Origin: Stereum hirsutum FP-91666 SS1
Taxonomy: Eukaryota; Basidiomycota; Agaricomycetes; Russulales; Stereaceae
Reading direction: 5' to 3'
Assembly: GCF_000264905.1 (NCBI RefSeq)
Contig: NW_006763140.1
Coordinates: forward strand, 110,713-174,712
DNA: 64,000 nt
Below the pieces are notes generated by a model. That model did not search any database and was not told the origin of the DNA. It saw only the letters and a list, made by a program, of their open reading frames with translations. Numbering within the stretch: the stretch's first letter is position 1; every line of letters begins with the position of its first letter. Shown here in pieces: positions 43,422 through 54,566 of this stretch. The translations under genes were made by a program, and so were the position numbers.

Positions 43422-45694
43422 TTAATCCTCCCTGGACACCGTATACACTACAGTGGTACCCGTCGTTGTTTCCTCTTCAATGTCGTAATAGTCAGAGCCT
43501 TGGACGGCGATCCGGCTGAGTTTCGACTCGGCACCGTACTTCGTGGTCCGGTCGCCTGCGCCACTGACATCGTTTGGCTATAAGAGTACGCGAAAACTTC
43601 AGTCACGGAAAGCAATCAAAGATGAGAATAAATATGTACGAAAAATGTCCGCGCGCTATTCGGTGGTGTGAGCAACACATCGCTTCCTGGCGTCCTGGGA
43701 GATCTTGGGGATGTCTTCGCGTAGGACACTATGTAAGTAGCGGCACCGTAAGGATATGAAGCTGTGCTTCTCACAAATTGAACGCTACGAGGAGATATCG
43801 GAGACCGGCTTGCACTGAGAATTGTATTACTGTAGTACTCTTCACGTAAGAATCGACGCATGACAAGCCTTTCAATGATTGCTTTAGGATTAGTGGCCCA
43901 GATCGACTGAGAGAGGATGCAGAGGAGACGTACGTAGACAAGACTCCGCAAGTGTACACTGCAAAAGTGATGTGTTTGGAGGGCGATGAGTCCACAGCAG
44001 TAGAAAACGGAAATATGACGTACACTTTCCAATAAGGAAGTGTGTCCCGAGAAAGACCAACGTCCCTCTGAACGCAAACCACTACGAGATGTTGATCAGT
44101 TGCAAATGACACATTAAAAGTCTCGACTACCCACACTAATCAAGGACATCAGGGCTACAGTACTACAATGACTTGTTAGAGCATGATCAACCGCCATGAG
44201 AATAGCTCCGCCGCTCACCAGGTAATCAATCCGTTATTGACAGTATATAGTGTGATCTTGTCCAATATTCCTTTCGCACTGTCCATACAACATCACGAGT
44301 AGGGAACAATGCGCAGTAGGCAGATATTATTTACTCACGCAGACAAATTGGTAGACGACTTTTCATGCTGCAACAGCAGACACAACATCGTCGATATGTA
44401 TATGTCGATGGCTGCTGAGGCAGAGTATGACGTGTTCATTGACCACTGAAAATCATAGGAAAGGTAGGTGAGCCAGATCCTGCAAAAAACATTGAAATAA
44501 TTACGCTGTAGCGGTGGATGAAGTGCGTCCAGCTCTTCAACTGTAGACTATATTATGGCGTCAGTCGCCCGCTAGTTCAGATAATGAACGTCCGTGCTGT
44601 TCAACGTACGTGCGTATAGTCGAATCTATTCGGACACAGGTGCATGGGCTCAGAGGTCACTTCATCTTGGCAGGGAGATGACTCACTTATACCAAGAGCT
44701 ATACAGGGAGGACTGTCAGTGCGTATCTTCATCGTATGAACTCATTATATACCTACAAAATCGCAAAAGAGCAAGGAGGACCTTTCACCCTCCTAATTCA
44801 GTGAATTTTCTAAACCGCTTGGAGAGTTAAACTGACCAGTGGCACAGGCAACCACGCTCTTTTGCTTGGTAGTCTTCGACCCACTGAGAAGATAGTGAAT
44901 ATCAGTCACTGCTTATCTCTCACGGTAGTGATACGTGCATCTCCAGAGCATCGATGCGTAGAAACTGATCGAACATATCAGCTAAACAATCGGCTCGGAT
45001 CGATGGTCGCAGAGGAAACATACATGTGTGCTGTCAAGCTTGAGAAACACTGAGACACAATCAGCAATAACCCTGTATCATTCCAGGAAGTGATACTATA
45101 CCGTGAAGAGAATAGTCAACTATATAGCAAGAGGTAATTATAGCTGGGAAGTTCTGAGTCTTCACGGAAGAACTCACTGATGTCGTCCTGTGTACAGTAT
45201 CTCTGTTCTCAACGACTGATACAAACACAAAGAAAATGAGTCAAAGCTACTCACGTTGGAATATAATCCACTACATCCTCGTCCCCAAAGTATAGAATAA
45301 GGTTCCTCCAGTTAGATGCGCTGATGAGACATGTATGGGTTGCATCCAGAGCCCTGTTTGAGCGTTATCTGTCGTTTGAGCCGTTGTAGAGCTATTTCGG
45401 TCGACGGTCCACGCACCAGAGCCATAGAACCTTTACAACGAGATCATTGGGACGCACTGATGATGAAGGAGGAGCGGACGTACCATAGCCTTTCGATGCC
45501 AAGGGTCGTCAGAATACAGGCGGAAATAAAGAAAGGTTAAAATGGCCGAAACCCCGGAAAGACTGAATCGGCGTGTAAGTTATCAGTAAGAACCAGACGA
45601 TTTCAGAAGATGTAACCACGTACGCAGTAGCAGCCATGCCTCCCAATAACAAGACACCTAGAGAGCCTTTCACGCTATCCTCAATCTGCGACAT
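43422..45694 (-). CDS. DUF6534-type membrane protein, paralogue A
   Basis: Resolved exons are 45694-45624, 45562-45484, 45430-45417 and 45353-45255, and a last exon 43577-43422 ending at TAA. The encoded pieces are typical of basidiomycete DUF6534 proteins: KGSLGVLLLGGMAATA, then ALSGVSAILTFLYFRLYSDD, VLWLWALDATHTCLISASNW, and near the end FAFRGTLVFLGTHFLIGK and LYTCGVLST-LVMRRFLREE. The family has about seven membrane helices and a cytosolic tail; its function is not established. The tail here is long, hydrophilic and Ser-rich (ISPRSVQFVRSTASYP..., then QGSDYYDIEEETTTG). Exons between about 45255 and 44150 were not resolved, so the middle of the model is provisional. Exon sizes and phases match the paralogue at 48441-50838 (14-nt exon 3 and 99-nt exon 4 in both). 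Confidence 0.72.
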
Positions 45695-46406
45695 GACAAA
45701 ATGGTGATGTTAGAGACGAAACGGAGGGAAAGAAGCAGCTGCATCAGCCAGACGCTCAAGCCGTCATTGCAGACTTATAAGAACTAGACATGATAACCCC
45801 AACAAGGATGATGGGTGCGGAGAAACAGGCACGAATAGCAAGCTCTCGTGAAAACCCATGGACATGTGTGCAGCCCCACAGATGAAATAGAACACTGCCT
45901 CGGGACTCAGGAGCCGACCTAACGCCCGTGAACTCTGTATGAGCAGAGATGTTTGGGCCTGTATGAGGCCCCGAACCTTATACCGGACTGAACATGTTGG
46001 GCAATGGCATACGTAAGCAAAGTGACAAGGATCAGAGGCTCAATGTGAAGGGCGTACCTGACTACTGTGTTTTGAGGATACTAGTATCGATTCTGACGAT
46101 ACGCACAGTGATAAAATGTAATGAGGTAGTGTATTATCAGTGCTATGCGTACAGATTACCTCGAGGTTGTTATGCCTGGATCGTCCCGGAAGATCGCAGT
46201 CGATGATGAGCATTGGAGACGTGGGCCAGAGGAGCGCTTACAACATAAGGACCGGAAGTCGAAACGACCGTTATGGCCAGCTAGAGCTGATGGGAGCCTC
46301 GGGTGGGTGGTTCTGCCGTTTCGAGCTTGAGGCTTTGAGGGTGAGGCGCAAGATCAGAACCAGTCCTTCCCGATAAGAGACACAGCTGAGAATAGGGCTG
46401 GATATC
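45695..46406. other. divergent intergenic region
   Basis: A 0.7-kb region between two divergently transcribed units. Short overlapping frames only; probably promoters. Confidence 0.45.
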
Positions 46407-47513
46407 ATGAAACTCGTTAGAATGGCGATTCGTAGCTTCGCTATCGATAAGCATGCTGTATATCTTGAACCATTCACTACAAGGAGAGAAATAAGCCGAA
46501 AGATATACTGTAAAGCACTCGTCGACGATATAGCAAACAGTACGAGTGTGGTTCGTCACCCTGCGGAAAAGTTCGGCGCCTCCCGAATCGTTGCCGAGAC
46601 CGAGCCGTCTCGCCGGGGCCATTCCACGTGCGTGCGCTTTGATCTGACACACTCGCACGCATCGTTCTTTCATCTTCTCCACAAACCATCATCTCCCATA
46701 TCGTTTCTCTCCTACGTCCTACTTTCCGCCATTACTGGCATGATCTGGCTTACCCTCATCATACAGACAATAGGGATCTATGTCGTATCTAGTCCGGCCC
46801 GCCACGATCTCCTCAACGTCCTGAACACCGCTGTGCACGCTGCTCTTGTGCCGTCTGACTATACTCCGACCTCCTCACATCCATTCTATACGTCCAAACC
46901 TACTCAACACGAGCCGAAGCTTGGAAGTTCATTATCTTTCTCTGGGTCCCGATCGCTTCAGCTTGAAGAGCATGAACGTGAAATTCTCGACGAGGAGATT
47001 GACGACATCAATGAAGCCCCGGATTCCGACATCGCTCTTCCCCATCCTCCCGTGGTGCAAACGGATTCTCAACCTTATCCCTTTTTTGTTTCTTCCTCTG
47101 GTCGTTTTATGTTGGATTTTCAGTGCATCTGCTCGTATCCCGTAGAAGGCGTTGACGCTGCCCTTTGTCGTCCGAATCCCGAAAGCTACAGAGCTCATTT
47201 CTCGACTGCAGTACGCGACTATTTCTGCTGGGCCTCCTCTACGTTCTGGGAGGCTATGCGGCGCTCGCGTGAAGGGTCTTTCCAAGGATCTGTTGCTCTC
47301 ATCGTCATCGCTTGGGAAGTTGTCGTCCGTCGATTTTCTTCTTCTCATAAAATCCCATACAATCCCTCTGAAAATGTTTGTTGTACAGGACCTCACTCTC
47401 TTTGGTGGAACCTTGCCCACGGCTGCGCTTTATGCCTGTGTCACTCGCAATGCAGTATTCCTCTGTGTCCGGGCCATCGCCTTCCTGTCGTTCTTCACCA
47501 AATGTTCCGCTAG
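46407..47513 (+). CDS. hypothetical protein with N-terminal membrane segment
   Basis: An uninterrupted 368-codon frame. From the internal ATG at 46740 the third codon positions are mostly C or T, as in real genes of this window. The product begins with a hydrophobic helix (IWLTLIIQTIGIYVVSS), then an acidic segment (EEHEREILDEEIDDINEA), and ends in a Cys/His-rich stretch (GCALCLCHSQCSIPLC). I recognise no family. The upstream 111 codons look weaker, so 46740 may be the true start. A second long frame (47152-47937) overlaps the last third in another register; splicing into that frame, or a frameshift, cannot be excluded. It lies between the two DUF6534-type paralogues. Confidence 0.42.
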   Translation: MKLVRMAIRSFAIDKHAVYLEPFTTRREISRKIYCKALVDDIANSTSVVRHPAEKFGASRIVAETEPSRRGHSTCVRFDLTHSHASFFHLLHKPSSPISFLSYVLLSAITGMIWLTLIIQTIGIYVVSSPARHDLLNVLNTAVHAALVPSDYTPTSSHPFYTSKPTQHEPKLGSSLSFSGSRSLQLEEHEREILDEEIDDINEAPDSDIALPHPPVVQTDSQPYPFFVSSSGRFMLDFQCICSYPVEGVDAALCRPNPESYRAHFSTAVRDYFCWASSTFWEAMRRSREGSFQGSVALIVIAWEVVVRRFSSSHKIPYNPSENVCCTGPHSLWWNLAHGCALCLCHSQCSIPLCPGHRLPVVLHQMFR

Positions 47514-48440
47514 TACACCCAAATCCTCACCACACGTTCGACCCTATTTGCGTTGGCGCCTCCGCTTAGCGCACGGTCACAGGATTCTGCGGAGCAAATG
47601 CACCATGTCTGCATCTAAGACGACGGGCTCAGGAATCAAGCTCAAGCTTGTGTTGGCATCTCGGTGTCGTTCGCATCTTGTCGGGCTCAAGCACCGTCGG
47701 CCGACCTGGTTGAGTTCGGACGCGCGTTTCGTGTTCTGGGAGCGCAGGATGCTCAAGTGGAAGGCCAAACATCTTAAGTGGAAAATCGTAGAGGTCGGCC
47801 CTTGGACAGGCGCAGCATCCTTGTCGTCGGAAGCTACCCTAGTCGGCAAGTCTTTCTATCCCTGTCTCATATCCTTTACAAGCAGTGATAAGTTTGATAA
47901 CCATTCTTTCATAATTTCTATCGATTCAACAGATTAGGTCCGCGACAAATTCGGTCCTTGATCAGAATAGATCAAAGGCGGTACACAATATCCACTCGCT
48001 CAAGGACACGCCCTATCCCTTTTATATTCTCTTATTATCTGCGATACCTCATACTACATCACATCTTATCATCAACGCTCATTCACGAAGTAACTGCTAT
48101 CATCTTTCTCCTGCGACACCCACACTTCTCTCGTGGACATCGTAACTATTGATTCCTTCAGAGTCTTGGTGCACTCATTATCCACTTACCTGCGATACCT
48201 ACTACATAGTTTTCCTCACTGCTCTCTTGGCTATGTTTGATACTTGTTCTTGTTTTCCAATTGCAATCTTATTTGTTGCGCGATCGCCGCGCCTGATACT
48301 GGAGGATTAATGAATGAGTCCCCGGATTCTCAGGAAAGGAGGTTCATCATAGTCTGAAAGAATGAAATCGAAGTAATAAAAATATCCACATCCCTGCGCA
48401 CTCGCCCACGTAATTGCTCGTGCATCTCTCACCTTCCAAA
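47514..48440. other. convergent intergenic region with a second open frame
   Basis: The first 420 bp continue the 261-codon frame 47152-47937 (basic, with KLKLVLASRC and RRMLKWKAKHLKWK), which may be an exon of the upstream gene. The remainder shows nothing. Confidence 0.35.
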
Positions 48441-50838
48441 TCAAACATCATAATTAAATCTCCACGCAGTTCCACCACCATTCTCATGCGCGTCCACTCC
48501 ACCATACTCCGTCCGCTCGCGATCGTAAGGGTTGTACTCCATGATTACCTCCGCCTCCCTCTCCCTCTCGCTCATACCGGTGTTAAGACGGGAGTCGGTG
48601 TCTGTGCTTGCCATCTTACGGAGTGGGATCAGAGGCTCGTCGTATCTTACCGTCCGTTCGACACTGACTTGTACTGGCTACAGGTTTGCACAGGTGTCAG
48701 TTTATATCTCAGAGCGAAGCGTGAGTCATAGGTTGGACGTACTAGGTTGTGAGGTGAAAGTTTGGGCGATAACGTTCCAACGACTGTGGCTTCGGAGCTC
48801 GAAGATTGTGTTGGATTGGTGCAATGATGCTGAGTACGATAGAAAGTGTCAGTTAAATGCTTCTGGGAGAAAGAAATGTGACCAGAGAGGGCAGAACCTT
48901 CGAGTCTCCGCTCGCCAGTACGGGCCGCATCAGACCTCTTGGGTCGCTTGATTGTCTGTTGTGGCGCTCGCGAATGAAACGACGGGTGTTCAGACTGAGA
49001 TGCAGATTAGTGTCAATCATCGACAAGTAGAGCGATCACGAACTTCGTCAGAAGGGCCAGCGTATAGACTGTGTCGAATGTGTGTTATTGTCAGTGAAGC
49101 GAGTGCGATATCGCAGGGAACGTCTAGCTTACATTTTCCGATAAGGAAATGCGTGCTCATGAAGATAAGAGTGCCTCGTAAGGCGAACCACTGCCCATTT
49201 CCAAACCTCTTCAGATTGTTAAGCACCGTAACAAAAGGGACGAACAGCACGTACACATATCATTGACGCGAGTGTCGTGATGCTGATCAGAATCATCAGT
49301 TGAGTGGTTATTCGAAGAACGGGAAAAGCGTACAATGTCAGCAAGCCACTACTGATGGTATAAGCCACCATCGTATCGATCAGTTTCTTCGTGCTGCAAG
49401 GTGAAGGTCATCAGACTAGAATAGAGACTTCTTAAACAACTATATACCTAGATAAGCCTCCTCTCGACCGCGACCGCGCAAAGAACCAGCACATTGAGAC
49501 AGTAACCAGAACGTCGATACTTATGGAAAGAGAGTAACCCAGAGTGATCACAGGCTGTGAACGGGAGTATACGTAGTTAGATGCTGCGTAGCGGGAGGGC
49601 GATTTGAAGGAGTAAAATGTACTGTCTGGTGTGGGACGAAGACCGCCCAGCTCCTGATCTGTACGCTGAGGGAAGCGACATTAGGAATGGAGTATAGCTT
49701 TATGTGAAATGGAAACAACGTACGCTTTGATAGTAGAAACTAAAGATAGAAAAAAAAGAAAAATGTCAGCCATTGTTTGAACGAGAAGACACGCAATGCT
49801 GTACCTAGGCCAGTGGCTAAATATCACGGGGTCGATATCATTATCATCAAAAACCCTCCCGATTAGCGAGGAGAAGAATAATCGAAAAGTACCTAAACGG
49901 GCGAACGCCAGGATCACCTGTCCGAACCGGAAAAACATATATTTAATATGGTAGATGTGCTGACTATGTTGCGTTTGCTTACAACTGGAGCAGCGAGAGA
50001 CCACTTTCTTCCGCTCACTACGGTAACAGTTATTATCACTATGTGGCTCTCCTATGAGATGACGCCACGTACGTTTATAGAGAACTTGAGCGTAGTAGCT
50101 ATACGCGACAAGTACAGTGAGCTGACGGATCTTTCTCGTAGATGTGCAAAATAATCACTTCTGCACGCTAAAGCTCGCCACACACTAGGCCTGTGTCAGT
50201 TACGGTATGAAACAATGCTTGCACAGGACACTCACAGTAAAGAAAAGCGTCAACTACGCATATCAGAACCACACAGATAATCAGTGCGACATCCACCTCG
50301 GCAGAATGATAGCTGCTTTACCGCGGTTGTTCTATTAAATATGGTTAATACTTCACGGTCATTTATTCATAAAAAACTATGGACACTAGACCCACGTCGG
50401 AATGTAATCCCCTCTCGACCTCTCTCCGTAGTGAATAGCAAAGTTATCCCAGTTTGACGCAGTGATCACACATGTATGGACCGCGTCGACGGCCCTACAC
50501 CAGACGTCAGTGGTCTCTACTCATGAAGACCCAAAGTTCAACTTACCACAGCCACGCCACCTGGACCATAGAAGGATGATCAGCGAAGATTGGGGAGAAA
50601 AATAGCGGCTAACTTACGAGTATCTTCAGCGTGACGTGATCGGCTGGATAATACAAGCGGAAGTACACGAACGTTTGCAGCGCTATGACACCTGATAATC
50701 TGCAAGAGTGATTCTGGCTATCAGTGGTTGGACGCTGGGGAACGACGGGAGAGTCAGGGCGCACGCAACAGATCCAAATCCTCCCAGAAGGATGGCGCCG
50801 ATCGAGCTCCGGATATCAGTCTCGTAGGAGTTGCTCAT
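48441..50838 (-). CDS. DUF6534-type membrane protein, paralogue B
   Basis: Exons 50838-50765, 50699-50618, 50560-50547, 50494-50396 and 50312-50236 are resolved. They encode SSIGAILLGGFGSVALSG, VIALQTFVYFRLYYPADHV, VAWLWAVDAVHTCVITASNW, IHYGERSRGDYIPT and VALIICVVLICVVDAFLY. Further segments on the same strand fit the family: a GTALRVFSFKQW piece near 49800, ITLGYSLSISIDVLVTVSM with WFFARSRSRGG near 49500, KKLIDTMVAYTISSGLLTLY near 49350, a WFALRGTLIFMSTHFLIGK block near 49150 and TLALLT-NLNTRRFIRERHN near 48950. A charged C-terminal piece (MEYNPYDRERTEYGG) ends at the TGA at 48441-48443. If that last exon is not joined, the protein stops at 48853. It is a multi-span membrane protein of unknown function, about 2.7 kb beyond the start of paralogue A and on the same strand. 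Confidence 0.72.
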
Positions 50839-52268
50839 TGTGAATCGTGACTGCTCGTTATCCCGTGTTCGCTAGATTTCCGGGGAAAGCTCAGGGCGGG
50901 GACGCTCCTTGGTGGAAGCAGAGAGACGAGCCGAAGCAGAGGGGGAGAAAGGGACGAGCGGCAGAGATATCGGGACCGGTCGGTATATATCTCTCACTGT
51001 ATACCCACCAGTGTTAGCGAGCACACCACACACGCACAGCCTTCGACTGTCTGAGCACGAAAGACATACACTTCACCCCACAGCGCTCGAAGTCAGTGAA
51101 ACATGATCACAGTACCTTGCGGCTCCTGCATCAAGAAGAGTAAGAGAGGGAAAGAAGAAGTAATAGGCGCCACAGAAACTGCACCATGGGTACTCGTGTT
51201 GATGTCGAAGCGGGAATGCAGACCAGCAGACCTGAGTTATGCCTGAAGCGTACGACGCACTGCGCTCTGATAACGGCGAAGATCCTAGGTTTTTGGACCA
51301 TATAGAAAGGGAGTAGCTCGATGAAGATCAGGATGAACTCGGGGCGCAACACGATGGAGACTTGGTTCTATACGCGGTGCCGCACGGAAACCCAGTAAGT
51401 ATGTGTGGCCGGGTCACGGCGACCGAACATGTTTCAACGTAAACAGGCCCATCAGGTGTGAAGCTGGTGGAGATCGAAGATGGACGCCTATGAGAATTAC
51501 GGGTATCAATATGTCCCTGGAATAAGGCCGGTCATTATTGCCGAATGCCCTCAATCGATGTGCGAGCATATGGAGGCCAACGAGGTGGTGAATTCCCATG
51601 ACGAGGGTGCTTGAATGTATGGATTCAGGTCGAATGGAAAGGGTCAAGCTTAGATCGTGGCGCACGGGTATCGATCACACTAGGCTCAGGCGGAGGCTCG
51701 GGACGGAGTTTGATGCATTGATGATCCAGGTCCTATACTGTGGAGATGCGGGAAGTACACGGAGGTCTACAGAGTGTTCCGAGTCTGAAGACGTCCTTAC
51801 TCGTATGCTGTCGTGGTATCGTGGAAGAAAAATTTAGTTAATTATGCCCGAGACACTTTTCTGCAAGCAGGTAAAATGCGCCTCATTTTTCATTCATCAT
51901 GAACATGAGCTGACAGGGACTTGCAGACGTCCGCTGCAAGCGATTCTGGCATGATGCCAGGGTCAGCCAGACACGCGTAGAGATTCGGGCCACGGCAAAA
52001 GAGTTTCAGATAGGGAGAACTTAGTCGATACAAGACTAGTTCATATGCCGCGGGTCCACTGAGTTCTTGATTGAGTCTTCGGATCTCACGACGATTGCAA
52101 TGAGAAAGCTAGTGCGAGCTGGTAGAGTGAGAGTTGACATTCAGCGAGAATGGTCAAAGTTTGAAATTCCTCGTGCGGTCAGCGGCGGGCCGGTTGATGT
52201 GGCCCCCCATGTGTGGCACATGGCATACGTTCTTTTTGACCTTAACGACCTATCTATCCTCAGGTTAT
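50839..52268. other. intergenic, unresolved short frames
   Basis: Minus frames at 51131-51352 (hydrophobic, FILIFIELLPFYM) and 51414-51665 could be exons of a small membrane protein, but I could not assemble a gene. Nothing else is supported. Confidence 0.35.
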
Positions 52269-52400
52269 ATGTGGAGGACGCTCGCCTACCATAGTCTTGC
52301 ATCTATTCCTCGAGCATATTTCACAAATCCAGGCAGACGACACGCATCTATCCAAGTGAACGCCCACAAGCCTCAACGAACCCGGTCGAATCCTCGCAAC

Positions 52401-54010
52401 ATGGGTAAGAACAACAAGAATAAAGTCCAAGAATCCGACCTTGTCCTCCCACCACATTCATCCCAGTCCTCCACCCCCATCATCGACACCCATACACACC
52501 TGGTCTCCACCTTTTCCGCCTATCAGGCGAAGTTCAAGGGAGGGAAACATACGACCGTACACGAGTTTGTCCGCAGGGTCTATGATGCTGAGGCGGGAGA
52601 GATCGTTGAAGATGATGGTGAAGCCGATGCGAATGGGTTGATCCCGACAGATCGGTCGAAGGTAGAAGCTATAATCGATGTGTGGTGCGAGGCACCTGTG
52701 CAGAAGAAGATCTGGAAGGAGATTGCGGATTCAGCGTTGACGGAGGAGCAGAGGAAGAGGGAATGGGGTGGGATTGAGTACTGGTTTGTGATGGGTGCGT
52801 GTATCCTTCACTTTCGTTTTATATTATTTGTTTTTTCTTTCAAAATATTGGAACATAACACGTCTCTGCGACGTCGGTTGGGAGAGGGCTATATGTCGCT
52901 GTGGACCTTGAACAATCATTACTCCCCACGTATTGTGGCGTCACCGTCTTTGGTTCCATGCTGCTACTCTCAAATTATTCTCGGTGGATCATTCACTTCC
53001 GTTACTGACATCACATTCATTCCAGGCGTCCATCCGTGAGTCCAATACTCGTAACGCCACCCATCTCTCGCTCACAAACCGTGCGCCACTAGGCACGAAG
53101 CTAAAGTCTACACAGATGAAGTGGAAGCAGACATGTGTGTATCTCTTTCTCTCCCCTTTCTCCATCGCGCCGTATCGCCCATCCTGCCTGCATCCATTTG
53201 CTTAATTAATGTCAAACACACTGCTGATTCACTTCTTACGCTAGCCTGGAAGCCATGGCGCATCCTCGTTGCGTGGGCTGGGGTGAAATGGGTTTAGACT
53301 ACCACTACGACAACTCTCCCCGCGAAATCCAACAAGCAGTGTTCCGTCGTCAACTGCGCCAAGCTGTGCGTCTGGGCAAACCGCTGACAATACACACGAG
53401 GGAGGCAGAAGAGGATACGGAGATGATATTGAAGGAGGAGGTGCCACAGGACCATCGGGTAAGTGTCTTTTATCACGGCACCGATCACTGCGGCGAGCTT
53501 GTACAATGTCTGATGGGTCGCATTGGTTTCCTGTTCGATAGATACATATACATTGCTACACAGACTCGCCGGAGCTGGCGCAGCGGCTCTTGGATCATTT
53601 CCCCAATCTTTATGTCGGTATCACAGGTCTGTCTTCTGCCCTCCCTATTGCGTACGCACACTACACATCTCTTACGCTATGCCCGGACGAACCCAGGCGT
53701 GATTACTTACTCAACAAACCTCAATACCGCCGCCCTTGTCCGTCAACTTACCTCCCAAGACCCAAACCCGCGCCTTATCCTCGAAACCGATGCACCCTAC
53801 ATGATCCCGTCTAACCTTTACGGGTCACTCAAAGGCGTCAAAGGGAGACTACCGCTGTCGCATACAGCAATGATACCGTGGACGGCGGAGTTCGTTGCGG
53901 GTGTGGCGAATGGTGTCGGTGTGGATGGTAAGGAGGAGGGGACAGAGTGGGACACAGATAGGGTGCTAAAACTCTGCAGGGAGAATGCGAAGAAGATGTA
54001 TGGTGTGTAG
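52401..54010 (+). CDS. TatD-family metal-dependent DNase
   Basis: Six exons (52401-52794, 53026-53035, 53093-53134, 53245-53458, 53542-53626, 53697-54010) give 352 residues, in phase. All family metal ligands are present in order: DTHTH near the N-terminus, the Glu in GWGEMGLDYH, the His in LTIHTREAE, the His in IHIHCYTDSPELA and the Asp in LETDAPYM. TatD enzymes are TIM-barrel amidohydrolase-type nucleases with 3'-5' exonuclease activity, implicated in DNA repair and in DNA breakdown during cell death. The 10-nt second exon is notable. The chosen ATG begins MGKNNKNK. An in-frame ATG at 52269 would add 44 residues with no acidic residue and many Arg/His/Lys, like a mitochondrial presequence, so dual targeting is possible. 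Confidence 0.94.
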
Positions 54011-54566
54011 AGTTGCAGTGCATATCTGCATGGAATCATAGGTGAGTAATCGCTCTCTTCCCATTTCGTGAGCCGTGGCTAAGAAAGAACCCTTCCGTGT
54101 TTATGCCATAAACCTAGAACGAGTTGGTGTATCGGCGATCTCTGATGCTTTCGACTTTGACGATGTGTTAAGGGAGCCATAGCGCTATATTTTCCGCGCT
54201 AAATAACCATATATATTTCGCTGGTGGCACCAAGACTGAGATGTTCGAGTTCAGTGCAATGCTCCAGATCACTTTTCTGGGTAGAATCAAGGCGAGAAGC
54301 TGCCAGGGTCGTGCGGTCAGCTTCTACGTCAGGAGTGAAAGATGGAAGTGCGAGCACTCGAAGAGGAAGTCAACGAATGAGGATCCTCGCTGTATCTCAA
54401 GCTCCGCCTGAATCTCGCGCGACGTGCAGAAGGTTCGCGTCGCGATTGCGAACGCGTTTCTATCCCACTCCCCTCTACCTCCCTCGAGAAGAGCCCAGCC
54501 TCTCGCCCATCTTCTATCTGCTACATTTTCTGAGTTTATTTCTTACGTTGCCACCACAGACTTTGA
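54011..54566. other. intergenic, possible 5' region of next gene
   Basis: A frame at 54224-54598 may be chance or an upstream exon of the following gene. No motif recognised. Confidence 0.4.
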
